Shown here in pieces: positions 1-9,241 of a stretch of 64,000 nucleotides of DNA (the stretch's first letter is position 1; each line of letters opens with the position of its first letter). Both the position numbers and the translations under genes were made by a program. The stretch spans positions 248,001 to 312,000 of the forward strand of contig CAWFCV010000006.1 of assembly GCA_963814435.1 (NCBI GenBank). The letters are read 5' to 3'. This DNA comes from JAEUPI01 sp963814435. GTDB lineage: Bacteria > Pseudomonadota > Gammaproteobacteria > Burkholderiales > Burkholderiaceae_C. The notes under the pieces were generated by a model. It was given only the letters and a program-made list of their open reading frames with translations, searched no databases and was not told the origin of the DNA.

Positions 1-699
1 CTGCGCGGTGGTCGTGACCTGTACCCCGGAGCGTCCGGCCAGGTGGGTTGCCTGCTGCGCTACGGGTCCGGCTGCGGCCAAGGGCACGACCAGGAGTTGG
101 CGGCTCGGCCAAGGGCCACGGCCAATGCCTTCGCGCAGCGGTTGCAGCGCGGACTCGAGCGCGTGCGGTGGCAGGTCGCCGATCATCACCACGCCGAGCC
201 GCGCGAAGGCCAGCAGCACGCGCGCCAGGGCCTGGCGCTGCTGTGTGTCCGCGTCCACCCGGGTTGAATAGACGCGCAGCGCCTGGCCATTGACGCCCGG
301 CAGTTCGGCGAAATCCAGCGTGGCCAACGCCACGCCATGGCCTTGGCGTCGGATCACCAGCTTCTGCACCTTGCGTTGCGTGGCGGCGGCCAAGCCAGCC
401 AGGATGCGCAGCGACGAATCGCTGGCGATATCGTGAATCGCGATGAAATCGGGCGAGTTCTGCTGGAACTGCTGCTGCATCGCCTCCGACGGGTCGCAGA
501 CCACGAACATCTCGTGCTGCTGGTCGCCGATGCGGCGTCCGATCTCGTGCCGATCGGGGGCCAGGTATTCCTCGCGGTTGGTCAGGATCTGCGTGGCCAC
601 CTGGGTCAGCTCGCGCGTCGCCTGCCAAGCCTCCTCCGGAGTCCGGGAGTTGTGGACCGAGGCGTCCCATTGGGACATCTGATGGATCGGTTTTGGCAT
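1..699 (-). CDS. Unknown protein, C-terminus beyond the window edge
   Basis: An open frame of 233 codons starts at an ATG (699) behind a strong GAGGAG ribosome site and runs off the window. I do not recognise the family. The protein is soluble-looking with no signal peptide or membrane segment. Residues about 110-210 resemble the unknown protein at 4548-5690: both have a stretch VQKLVIRRQG / VEKLHLRERG and, further on, GDLPPHALESAL / GALQPHAVDALL. The two therefore look like paralogs placed on either side of the nadB/nadC/nadA block. It is divergently oriented to nadB, with about 190 bp between them. Function is unknown. Confidence 0.75.
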   Translation of the reverse strand, partial: MPKPIHQMSQWDASVHNSRTPEEAWQATRELTQVATQILTNREEYLAPDRHEIGRRIGDQQHEMFVVCDPSEAMQQQFQQNSPDFIAIHDIASDSSLRILAGLAAATQRKVQKLVIRRQGHGVALATLDFAELPGVNGQALRVYSTRVDADTQQRQALARVLLAFARLGVVMIGDLPPHALESALQPLREGIGRGPWPSRQLLVVPLAAAGPVAQQATHLAGRSGVQVTTTAQ

Positions 700-889
700 G
701 GTCGTGCTCCTCGGAAGGCCGTGGCCTCGCGCGGACCTGCTCGCAGTGTAGGCGCCGCATGCGCGCCGGTCGTCGGGATTTCGTCACAATGCTCGCCAGA
801 CTGAGTCGGTCGTCTGATCGCCGCCGATAGCACGCGTGACAACGGTCCGCCTTCGTAGAATGCCCGCCCAGCCAACCCTTGGACCATTG

Positions 890-2488
890 ATGCCAAACAC
901 ACTGTCCCCGGTTGTCGTGATCGGCGCCGGACTCGCCGGGTTGACCGTGGCGCTGGAGTTGGCGCAGCAGCGCCAGGTCATCGTGCTGGCCAAACGCGAC
1001 CTCGACGAGGCCGCCACGGCCTGGGCTCAGGGTGGCATCGTCGGCGTACTCGGCAGCGACGACAGCATCGAATCACATGTGCGCGACACCCAGGATGCCG
1101 GTGCCGGGTTGGTGGACGAGCACACGGCGCGATTCATCGCCGAGCACAGCGCCTCTGCCGTGCAGTGGCTGGTCGACCAAGGTGTGCCGTTCTCGCCCGA
1201 CCCGAGTGGTCCGCTGGGTCTGCACCTCACACGCGAAGGTGGCCACGCCGTGCGGCGCATCGCCCATGCGGCCGATGCCACCGGGCGCGCGATCCACGAG
1301 GCCTTGTTGGCCAAGGCGCGCGCTCACGCCAATGTCGTGATGCGCGAACGCTGGATGGCGATCGACCTCATCACCTCCCGCCACCTCCGGCGAGCCGAGA
1401 CGGCACGCTGCTACGGCGTCTACGCGCTCGACATCGATGCGCGCCGGGTCGAGACACTGCCGGCTGCCGCGGTGGTACTGGCAACCGGTGGGGTCGGCAA
1501 GGTCTACCGGTACACCAGCAACCCCGACACCGCCACCGGCGACGGCATCGCGATGGCGTGGCGGGCCGGCTGCCGGATCGGCAACATGGAGTTCATCCAG
1601 TTCCACCCGACCTGCCTGTACCACCCGCAGGAGCGCAGCTTCCTGATCACCGAGGCGATGCGCGGCGAGGGTGCATACCTCAAGCTGCCCGACGGCACGC
1701 GTTTCATGCCGGCCCATGACCCGCGCGCGGAACTCGCACCGCGCGACATCGTGGCCCGGGCGATCGACTTCGAGATGAAGAAGCATGGCGTGGATCACGT
1801 GTGGCTCGACGCCACGCACCTGGGCGAGGCGTTCTTGAAGGAGCATTTCCCGACCATTCATGCCCGCTGCCTCAGCCTCGGGATCGACATCGCCAGGCAG
1901 CCGATCCCGGTGGTGCCGGCGGCACACTACACCTGCGGCGGCGTGGTATCGGACCTCAATGGTCAGGCCGACGTGGCCGGGCTCTACGCCGTCGGCGAGA
2001 CCACCTATACGGGGCTGCATGGGGCGAACCGGCTGGCCAGCAATTCGCTGCTCGAGTGCGTGGTGCTCGGCCGCACCTGCGCGACCCACATCCTGGCGAC
2101 AAAGCGGCTGTCGACTCCGCCGGTACCGCCGTGGGACGAGAGCCAGGTCGAGGACGCCGACGAGCAGGTGGTGATCGCGCACAACTGGGACGAGCTGCGA
2201 CTGCTGATGTGGAACTACGTCGGCATCGTGCGCACCACCAAGCGCCTGGAGCGGGCGCTGCACCGCATCGAGCTGCTGCGGAGCGAGATCGACGACTACT
2301 ACGCCAACTTCCGCGTCACTCGCGACCTGCTGGAGCTGCGCAACCTGGTCGAGTGCGCCGAGCTGATCGTGCGCTCGGCGCTGGTGCGGCACGAGAGCCG
2401 CGGCTTGCACTTCAGCCGGGATTTTCCGGCCACGCTGCCGGTGAGTCTGCCCACCGTGCTGACACGCCCCGCGCACAGCCGAAGCTGA
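890..2488 (+). CDS. nadB: L-aspartate oxidase
   Basis: NadB oxidises L-aspartate to iminoaspartate with FAD, the first step of de novo NAD synthesis in the cytoplasm. The N-terminal FAD motif GAGLAGLTVALELA is present, followed by the family signatures REGGHAVRRIAHAADATGR, EFIQFHPTCLY, TEAMRGEGAYL and GLHGANRLASNSLLE; the C-terminal helical domain of the succinate dehydrogenase/fumarate reductase flavoprotein family closes the protein. The frame is intact, about 532 residues, a normal length. In-frame ATGs also exist at 836 and 860; 890 is preferred because it puts the FAD motif close to the N-terminus and because TAGAAT at 856-861 could be a -10 element. It converges with nadC, only 1 bp apart, leaving no room for a separate terminator. 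Confidence 0.95.
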   Translation: MPNTLSPVVVIGAGLAGLTVALELAQQRQVIVLAKRDLDEAATAWAQGGIVGVLGSDDSIESHVRDTQDAGAGLVDEHTARFIAEHSASAVQWLVDQGVPFSPDPSGPLGLHLTREGGHAVRRIAHAADATGRAIHEALLAKARAHANVVMRERWMAIDLITSRHLRRAETARCYGVYALDIDARRVETLPAAAVVLATGGVGKVYRYTSNPDTATGDGIAMAWRAGCRIGNMEFIQFHPTCLYHPQERSFLITEAMRGEGAYLKLPDGTRFMPAHDPRAELAPRDIVARAIDFEMKKHGVDHVWLDATHLGEAFLKEHFPTIHARCLSLGIDIARQPIPVVPAAHYTCGGVVSDLNGQADVAGLYAVGETTYTGLHGANRLASNSLLECVVLGRTCATHILATKRLSTPPVPPWDESQVEDADEQVVIAHNWDELRLLMWNYVGIVRTTKRLERALHRIELLRSEIDDYYANFRVTRDLLELRNLVECAELIVRSALVRHESRGLHFSRDFPATLPVSLPTVLTRPAHSRS

Positions 2489-2489
2489 A

Positions 2490-3360
2490 TCAGCTGCTGA
2501 TCACACGCATCGAGAAATCGATCGCGCGCACGTCCTTCGTCAACTTGCCGATCGAGATACGGTCGACGCCCGTGGCGGCGACCTCGCGCAGCTGCTCGAG
2601 CGTGACGCCGCCCGACGCTTCCAGCACCGCGCGGCCGGCCGTCAGGGCGACGGCCTCGCGCATGCGCGGCAGCGTGAAGTTGTCCAGCAGCACGCTGGTG
2701 GCGCCGGCCGCGAGCGCCTCCATCAGCTGATCCAGCGTTTCCACCTCGATCTGGATCTCCACGCCGGCTGCGCAGCGCCAGCGCCTGGTGAAGCGCCGCC
2801 GTCACGCCGCCGGCGGCCGCGATGTGGTTTTCCTTGATCAGGATGCCGTGCCACAGCGCCAGGCGCTGGTTGCCGCCGCCGCCCACGCGCACCGCGTACT
2901 TCTGCGCCTGGCGCAGGCCGGGCAAGGTCTTGCGCGTGTCGAGCACGGCGCAGCCGCGCGGATTCGGCGACGCCCCTGCCATCGCGCGCACGAACGCCCG
3001 GGTCATGCTGGCCGTGCCCGACAGCAGCTGCAGGAAGTTCAGCGCCGGCCGTTCGGCCGTGAGCAACGCGCGGGCGTCGCCGGCCAGCTCGCAGACCACC
3101 GAGTCGGCCTGCATGTCGGCGCCCTCCGCATAGCGCCAGTCGACGCGTGCTGCGGCTGTCCACGGCCTGGACGACGCCGTCGAACCAGTCGCGGCCCGCG
3201 AGCACCGCCGCCTCGCGCACCCGCACCTGGGCTTTCACGGTGCACCCCTCGGGATGAGCTGTCCGGTCCAGTCGCCGCGGCCCACGTCTTCGAGCAGCGC
3301 GTCGCGAACGTTGCGCTCGCGCGCCTGCTGAAGCGTTTCGTTGAACTCGAAGTGCAGCAT
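2490..3360 (-). CDS. nadC: Nicotinate-nucleotide pyrophosphorylase (carboxylating), frameshifted
   Basis: NadC (quinolinate phosphoribosyltransferase) turns quinolinate and PRPP into nicotinate mononucleotide. The reconstructed protein starts MLHFEFNETLQ at 3360 and contains NFLQLLSGTASMTRAFV, LDTRKTLPGLRQAQKYAV, HGILIKENHIAAAGG, LLDNFTLPRMREA and LEASGGVTLEQL, which together form the substrate- and PRPP-binding barrel. Three frame changes are needed, near 3240, 3150 and 2765. The family motifs are undamaged on both sides of each, so I read these as sequencing errors. The start overlaps the nadA stop as TGATG, indicating translational coupling in a nadA-nadC operon. Confidence 0.88.
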
Positions 3361-4472
3361 CAGGCCACCCCGATGTCGCGTACGAAGCCTCGTTGTGGTT
3401 GGACAATGGCCGACGGGTTCTTGGCCACGAAGTCGAGCATCCGGTCGATGCAGCCGAGGGCCTGGCTGCGCGTGGGCTCGGGCACCAGAATCTCGCCCTG
3501 GCCCTGCTCCAGGCAGGCCAGCACGCCGCCAAGTGCGTTCATCGCCATCCAGGGGCAATGCGCGCAGCTCTTGCAGGTGGCGCTGTGGCCCGCGGTGGGT
3601 GCTTCGATCAGCGTCTTGCCGGGCGCCAGCTGCCGCATCCGATGGAACATGCCGTTGTCGGTGGCCACGATGTACTCGCGCGCCGTGCCGTCGACCACGG
3701 CCTTCAGCAGCTGCGAGGTCGAACCCACCACATCGGCCTGTGCGATCACCGGCTCGGGCGATTCGGGGTGCACCAGCACCGTCGCCGCCGGGTGTTCCTG
3801 CGCAGCAGCTCCAGCTCGATGCCCTTGAACTCGTCGTGGACGATGCAGGCGGCGTCCCACATCAGCATGTCGGCGCCGGTCTCGCTGCTGGATGTAGCGA
3901 CCGAGATGCCGGTCGGGCGCCCACAGGATCTTTTCCCCTGCGCGGTGCAGGTGTTCCACGATGGCCAGCGCGCACGAACTGGTCACCATCCAGTCCGCCC
4001 GCGCCTTCACCGCGGCGCTGGTGTTGGCATAGACGACGACCTTGCGGTCGGGATGCGCGTCGCAGAAGCGCGCGAACTCGTCGGGCGGGCATCCCAGGTC
4101 GAGCGAGCAGGTCGCATCGAGGTCGGGCATCAGCACGCGCTTGTGCGGCGACAGGATCTTGGCCGTCTCGCCCATGAAACGAACGCCGGCAACGATGAGC
4201 GTCTGCGCCGCATGGTCGCGGCCGAAACGCGCCATCTCGAGCGAATCGGCCACGCAGCCGCCGGTTTCCAGCGCCAGGTCCTGCAGATCGCCGTCGACGT
4301 AGTAGTGCGCGACGAGCACCGCCTGCCGAGCCTTGAACTCCTGCGCGATGCGCGCCTTCAGTTCGGCCCGGCGCGTTGGCGTCAACGGCTCGGGCACCTT
4401 GGCCCAGGCATGGGCTACGCAACTGGCGCCGCTGGAATCGGCTCGCGTGTAGTCGTACAGCACTTGGCTCAT
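3360..4472 (-). CDS. nadA: Quinolinate synthase A, with a local compensated frameshift
   Basis: NadA condenses iminoaspartate with dihydroxyacetone phosphate to quinolinate using a [4Fe-4S] cluster. Motifs include LVAHYYVDGDLQDLA, GVRFMGETAKILSP, DLDATCSLDLGCP, VVYANTSAAVKA and the C-terminal CKSCAHCPWMAMNAL. Three conserved cysteines should hold the cluster. As written, residues encoded at about 3885-3800 are out of frame; shifting by one base restores ETGADMLMWDAACIVHDEFK, which supplies the middle cysteine. An extra base and a compensating change therefore hide a ligand in the conceptual translation. The chosen start MSQVLYDY is at 4472; an in-frame ATG at 4499 is also possible. First gene of the leftward nadA-nadC pair. 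Confidence 0.92.
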   Translation of the reverse strand: MSQVLYDYTRADSSGASCVAHAWAKVPEPLTPTRRAELKARIAQEFKARQAVLVAHYYVDGDLQDLALETGGCVADSLEMARFGRDHAAQTLIVAGVRFMGETAKILSPHKRVLMPDLDATCSLDLGCPPDEFARFCDAHPDRKVVVYANTSAAVKARADWMVTSSCALAIVEHLHRAGEKILWAPDRHLGRYIQQRDRRRHADVGRRLHRPRRVQGHRAGAAAQEHPAATVLVHPESPEPVIAQADVVGSTSQLLKAVVDGTAREYIVATDNGMFHRMRQLAPGKTLIEAPTAGHSATCKSCAHCPWMAMNALGGVLACLEQGQGEILVPEPTRSQALGCIDRMLDFVAKNPSAIVQPQRGFVRDIGVA

Positions 4473-4547
4473 GCGCGTGGCCGCCGTTCCCGGCGGCATC
4501 CTGTCGAGGGGCTGGGCAGGAATCGTAGCCCAGCCGCGATCACGCGG

Positions 4548-5690
4548 TTAGGCCAGGTGCTTTTCGGCCTGCGTCAGCTTGAACCGGATCAACGGCAGAT
4601 TGGCGAGGCGGCGGTCCAGCACCAGCAACATGCCGAAGTTGCTCGGGCCGGGCTGCACGGCGCGCAGCAACTCGATGCGCCCGCCTTGGGTCACCATCAG
4701 TTCTTCACTGCCGGCAGCCGGATCGGCCTGGCTGCTGAAGACCCGGCGCGCCGCGGTCAACCGCCGCGCGCGCGCGGCGAGATCGATGTTCAGGCTGTCA
4801 CGGCTGTCATGCGCCATCAGATCACCGGTGGTCAGGTCGACGACGCCGCTGGCGATCACACCCTCGGTGCGCACCAGGGAGAACAGCGCCTTGCTCAGGC
4901 CGGCGTCGTCCACCAGCCTGCCCGGAGCACTGGGCGAGAAGGTGGGCGCGTTGGCGCAGGCTTCCCAGGCCGAGAGCACGGTGTTCCACACCGTCGAGGC
5001 GCCGTTGAGCGTTTCGGCCAGTGCCGTGGCGCGCACGCCGCTGGGCCATTGCTGGCTGAGCACGCGGTGACGCAGCATCGCCGCGCCAGGAGGCAGCAGG
5101 AACACCAGCCAGGGGCAATGCCAATCGGGCTGCTGCGTGGCCATCAGCAGCGAGCGCAGCAGTGCGTCCACTGCATGCGGTTGCAACGCGCCGACGATCA
5201 CTGCCGTCATGTGCGAACGCTCGGCCAGCGCGTTGACGATCTCATCGTGTTCGAGACCGGACGCGCGGACGTCGGCGTGGTAGATCTTCAGCGGGCCCCC
5301 GGTGCGCCGCGGGACCGCGGTGCGCTCGACGACGGCCAGTGTGCGCAGCGTGCCGCGTTCGCGCAGGTGCAGCTTCTCGACCGGCTGGCCGCTTGCGTCG
5401 GACAAGGCCTTGACAACCGCGGGCGCCCACAAGCGCGACGGATCGAGCAAGGTGATCATCGACGGCGCCTGGCCAAGGTCGGCGCGCGAGGTCGTGAAGT
5501 GCTCGCGGATCGTGACCGCGGGCGAGCCGGCCACGAACACGTCCACCACGTGCGGGTCGTGCTCCCGCGGCAGGGCGGCCGGCACCTTCTCGTCGAGCAC
5601 CGCCGTGGCAGCAAAAACCACTTCGGTCTCGCCGTAGGACGGGCCTTCCAGCGGTTTCGGGCCGAGGTCGCCGAACAGGGTCTTGAGCAT
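4548..5690 (-). CDS. Unknown protein, paralog of the gene at the left edge
   Basis: An intact 380-residue frame. No signal peptide is seen and I recognise no domain. The segment from about residue 60 to 220 resembles the partial protein at 1-699 (VEKLHLRERG and GALQPHAVDALL blocks), so this is a two-member local family. The C-terminal third (around SNFGMLLVLDRRLANLPLIRFKL) has the look of a roadblock-like alpha/beta sensor domain, but that is only an impression. It lies 75 bp upstream of nadA on the same strand and could be co-transcribed with it. Possible roles, such as a regulatory or sensory protein, cannot be separated from sequence alone. Confidence 0.8.
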   Translation of the reverse strand: MLKTLFGDLGPKPLEGPSYGETEVVFAATAVLDEKVPAALPREHDPHVVDVFVAGSPAVTIREHFTTSRADLGQAPSMITLLDPSRLWAPAVVKALSDASGQPVEKLHLRERGTLRTLAVVERTAVPRRTGGPLKIYHADVRASGLEHDEIVNALAERSHMTAVIVGALQPHAVDALLRSLLMATQQPDWHCPWLVFLLPPGAAMLRHRVLSQQWPSGVRATALAETLNGASTVWNTVLSAWEACANAPTFSPSAPGRLVDDAGLSKALFSLVRTEGVIASGVVDLTTGDLMAHDSRDSLNIDLAARARRLTAARRVFSSQADPAAGSEELMVTQGGRIELLRAVQPGPSNFGMLLVLDRRLANLPLIRFKLTQAEKHLA

Positions 5691-5890
5691 GTCGATGCTT
5701 GTGCAAAGCCAGGGGGTCAGGGCACTCTAGTGACCGAGCGTCGTCTTTGAGTCGAAACGGTGTTGGGGGATGTCAGGCCCGGTCGCCACCACCAACATTG
5801 CGTGACAATTCTTGCAATTGGCCAGGCCCTCGGGCCTTGACCGCCGGGAATGTCACACACCAAGCCAGCCGCGCAGACAATGGCAGCCGC

Positions 5891-7119
5891 ATGAGCACGC
5901 TGACCAGCCCCATGCCGTTGCGACACGATGCACCGACCATCGGCGCGGTGAGTCTGGCGCACGGCCTGTCGCATTTTTGCCAGCTGATCGTCCCGCCGCT
6001 GTTTCCGTGGATTGGCGCGGCGATGGCGCTCAGCAATACCGAGCTCGGCGCGATGCTGACCGTGTTCTATGTCGTCTCGTGCGGCGGACAGGCGATGGCT
6101 GGGTTCGTGGTCGATCGCTGCGGCGCGCGGCGTGTGTTGTTCGGCGGTCTGACGTGTCTGGCTGTCGCCACGCTGGGGCTCGCCGTCAGCCCGAACTATG
6201 CGGCGCTGCTGTTGTTCATGGTGATCGCTGGAATTGGCAACTGCGTGTTCCATCCGGTGGACTTCTCGATCCTGAACCAGCGCGTCAGCACGCCGCGGCT
6301 GGGCCACGCCTATGCGGCGCACGGCATCTCCGGCAATCTGGGCTGGGCGCTGGCTCCGGTGTTCGTGGTCGGCGTGACGCATGCAACCGGGTCGTGGCGC
6401 TGGGCGCTCGCGGCGGCCGGTGGCGTCATCGCGTTGATTCTGGCCGGCCTTGTGCTGGCCCGCGCCAGCCTCGATGTCCGGAAGCCTGCTACGCGCCCCG
6501 GGCCGGTCGACGCAGCGCGAGGGCAGCTTCGACTTTCTGCGCCTGCCGGCCGTGTGGTATTGCTTTGCGTTCTTCCTGATCTTTGCTTTCGCCCTCGGCG
6601 GCCTGCAGAGTTTTGCTCCGGCTGCAGCAGGAAAGCTGCACGGCGATGGCGGCCGAGCAAGTAGCGATCTGCCTGTCAGCCTACATGGCCGCATCGGCAG
6701 TGGGCATGGTGTTTGGCGGGCAGTTGGTGCGCGACCCGCAGAATAGTGCGCGCATCGCCGCTTGCGGCTTCGGTTTTGCCGCGTTGATGGCGCTGATGCT
6801 GGGCGTGGGCCACTGGAGCGCTGCGGTGGTTCCGCTGCTGTTCGGCGCGATGGGGCTCGGCTCCGGCATCGCCGGCCCGTCGCGCGATCTGCTGGTCAAA
6901 CAGGCCACGCCGGAGGGCGCCACCGGCCGCGTCTACGGCGTGGTCTATTCAGGCCTGGATGTCGGCATGGCCTTCTCGGCGCTGCTGTTCGGCGCACTGA
7001 TGGACGCCGAGCAGTACCGCTTGGTGTGGCTCGGCGTGGCGCTGGCCCTGGTGCTGCTGATCGTCAATGCCTTCAACGTCAAGCGCCGATGGCGCAAGCC
7101 GGTACTGGCGCCGGCCTGA
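5891..7119 (+). CDS. MFS transporter (Fsr-like), frameshifted
   Basis: A twelve-helix major facilitator superfamily permease. The first six segments are clear from LAHGLSHFCQLIVPPLFPWI to the GHAYAAHGISGNLGWALAP region, which recalls fosmidomycin-resistance-like (Fsr) efflux proteins; the second half runs from FAFALGGLQSFAP to LALVLLIVNAFNV. The A-like motif between helices 2 and 3 reads GFVVDRCGARRVL. Two frame changes (about 6505 and 6640) are needed to join the halves, probably read errors. The start at 5891 gives MSTLTSPMPLRHDAP. The gene converges on the epimerase gene ending at 7130. Substrate unknown; an organic-acid or drug exporter/importer is plausible. Confidence 0.82.
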
Positions 7120-7129
7120 GCGCGCTGAA

Positions 7130-8013
7130 TCAGACGCAGCGGCGATGGCGCTCGATGCAGGTGTCGAGCACCTCGCCGGCAGGCCGCTGCCACCAGTCGG
7201 CGGCCGAGAAGATCTCGACCTCGCTGTAGCCGGCAAATCCCTGGGCTTCGACCCAGCCGCGGATGCGCCGAATGTCGATCACGCCGTCGCCCATCATGCC
7301 GCGGTCGTTGAGCAGGTCGCGCGTCGGCATGAGCCAGTCGCAGACATGGAAGGCCAGCAGCCGGTCGCGCGCCCGCGCGCTCGATCTGCTGCTGCAGCTT
7401 CGGGTCCCACCAGACGTGGTAGACGTCGACCGCCACGCCGAGCGCGCCGCTGTGCGCTGCGGGTCGAGCGCATCGCACAGGTCCAGCGCCTGTTCCAGCG
7501 TGTTGATGCAGGCGCGGTCGGCGGCGTACATCGGGTGCAGCGGCTCGATGGCCAGCGGCATGCGGCGCTCGCGCGCATCTTCCAGCAGCGCGGCGATGCC
7601 CTCGTGCCACCTGCTCGCGCGCGCCGGCGATGTCGCGGTGCGCGGCCTGGCCGGCCAGCGCGCCGGGCAGGCCGCCGACCACCAGCACCAGGCAGGGCGC
7701 GCCCAGCGCGCAGGCCTCGTCGAGCGCGCGCCGGTTGTCGTCGCGGGCGGCCTGCTGCCCGGCGGCGTCGACGTAGGTGAACATGCCGCCGCGGCAGTAG
7801 CCCGACAGCGCCAGCCCCAGCGCGCGCAGTTGCCGCGCCGTGGCATCCAGCCCGGCCGCGGCCACCTGGTCGCGCCAGGGCGACACGGCGCGGATGCCGC
7901 GCGCCGCGCAGGCGTCGAGGATGTCCGGCAGCGGCCAGTCCTGCGCCGCGCTGCCGGCGCACCGTGGCGGTGTTGATCGACAGCCAGCGGTGGTCGGCCG
8001 AGAAGTCGCGCAT
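7130..8013 (-). CDS. Sugar phosphate isomerase/epimerase (TIM barrel), frameshifted
   Basis: Xylose-isomerase-like TIM-barrel protein of the AP-endonuclease-2 superfamily. In the right frames it reads SADHRWLSINTATV, GLALSGYCRGGMF, CLVLVVGGLPGAL, RMPLAIEPLHPMYAADRAC, VDVYHVWWDPKL, LAFHVCDWLMPTRD and GYSEVEIFSAADWW; the Glu, Asp and His residues in these strands are the usual metal ligands. About four frame changes are needed (near 7960, 7600, 7450, 7375). It is the last gene of a leftward Gfo/Idh/MocA - DUF993 - epimerase operon, a set I have seen together elsewhere in Burkholderiales. Substrate unknown. The start ATG at 8013 follows the DUF993 stop by 23 bp. Confidence 0.85.
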
Positions 8014-8036
8014 CGGCTCGATCTGCGGGTTGCCGT

Positions 8037-9241
8037 TCAGGCCGGCACGCCATGCAGCGCCAGCAGCGTCTTCATGCGCGCCAGCGGCCAGCTCGGGCTG
8101 CTCGATCAGCCCGGCCGCATCGGCCAGCCGGAACAGCTCGGCCAAGTGCGGCAGCGAGCGCGTGCTCTGCTGGCCGCCGACCATCACGAAGTGGTTCTGG
8201 TGGCCGTTGAGCCAGGCCATGAACACGACGCCGGTCTTGTAGAAGCGCGTCGGCGCCTGGAAGATGTGGCGCGACAGCGGCACCGTGGGCTCGAGGATCG
8301 CGTGAAAGCGCGCTGTGTCGCCGCCGGCCAGCGCCGCCAGCGCCGCACTCGCCGCCGGCGCGATGGCGTCGAAGATGCCGAGCAGCGCGTCGCTGTGCTG
8401 CTGCGTCGGCGCGGTGCCGACGCCGTCGCCGGCGATCAGCTCGGCGTAGTTGAAGTCGTCGCCGGTGTACATGCGCACGCCGCGGCCGTCAGCCCCCGGT
8501 GGCGGCAGCCGGCGGCGCATCGCGATCTCCTGGTCCTTGTCGAGCAGCGAGATCTTGATGCCGTCGACCTTGGCCGCATGCGCCGCGATGACGCCGAGCG
8601 CGGTGTCCATCGCGCGGGCGGTGTCGCTGCTGCCCCAGTAGCCGCGCAGAGCCGGGTCGAACATGTCGCCCAGCCAGTGCAGGATCACCGGCTCGCGCGC
8701 CTGGCGCAGCACGCGGTCGTAGACGCGCTCGTAGTCGGCCGGGTGAGCGCGCCACGCGGGCCAGCGCGCGGCTGGCCATCACGATCAGCCGGCCGCCGAG
8801 CGTCTCGATCGCCGCCATCTGCTCCTCGTAGGCGCGGATCACGTCGTCGACCGACTTCGCATCCTCAGGCGCCAGATGGTCGGTGCCGCAGCCGCTGGCG
8901 ATCAGCGCGCCGGGCACGTCGCGCGCCGCGTCGATCGAGCGGCGGATCAGCTCCAGCGACGTCGGCCAGTCCAGCCCCATGCCGCGCTGCGCGGTGTCCA
9001 TCGCCTCGGCCACGCCCAGGCCCATGCGCCACAGGCGCTGGCGGTAGGCGATGGTCGCGTCCCAGTCGATCGCGCACTGCAGCCAGGGGTCGATGGCGGC
9101 GCGCGCGTCGGCCACCACGTGCGCGGCCGAGAAGGCGATGCGGTTGAAGCTCGTGCCCGGGCGGCGGCGCGAAACGGCCCGGGCCGCGCAAGCGTGTAGT
9201 CGGCTCAGCGTGCCGTCGGCGGTGGGCAGGGTGATCTTCAT
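8037..9241 (-). CDS. DUF993 family (dihydrodipicolinate-synthase-like) protein, frameshifted
   Basis: Recognised from the sequence blocks TSFNRIAFSAAHVVAD, GLGVAEAMDTAQRGMGLDW, ALIASGCGTDHLAP, ILHWLGDMFDPALRGYWGSS, AAHAAKVDGIKISLLD and GVVFMAWLNGHQNHF. This family is predicted to be a DHDPS-like aldolase/lyase barrel; the lysine in KVDGIKISLLD is the likely Schiff-base residue. No member has a firmly assigned reaction that I know of. Frame changes lie near 9190, 8740, 8495, 8415 and 8075. The start overlaps the stop of the upstream dehydrogenase as ATGA. The stop at 8037 is from the frame reading KTLLALHGVPA. It presumably cleaves a keto-acid made by the dehydrogenase and epimerase of the operon. 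Confidence 0.83.

Noticed and set aside
2488..2490. A terminator between convergent nadB and nadC
   Set aside because: The stop codons are almost adjacent and no hairpin with a T run occurs near them.
3393..5750. A rightward open frame of 785 codons opposite nadA
   Set aside because: Shadow of nadA and the unknown gene on the other strand, with composition typical of antisense frames.
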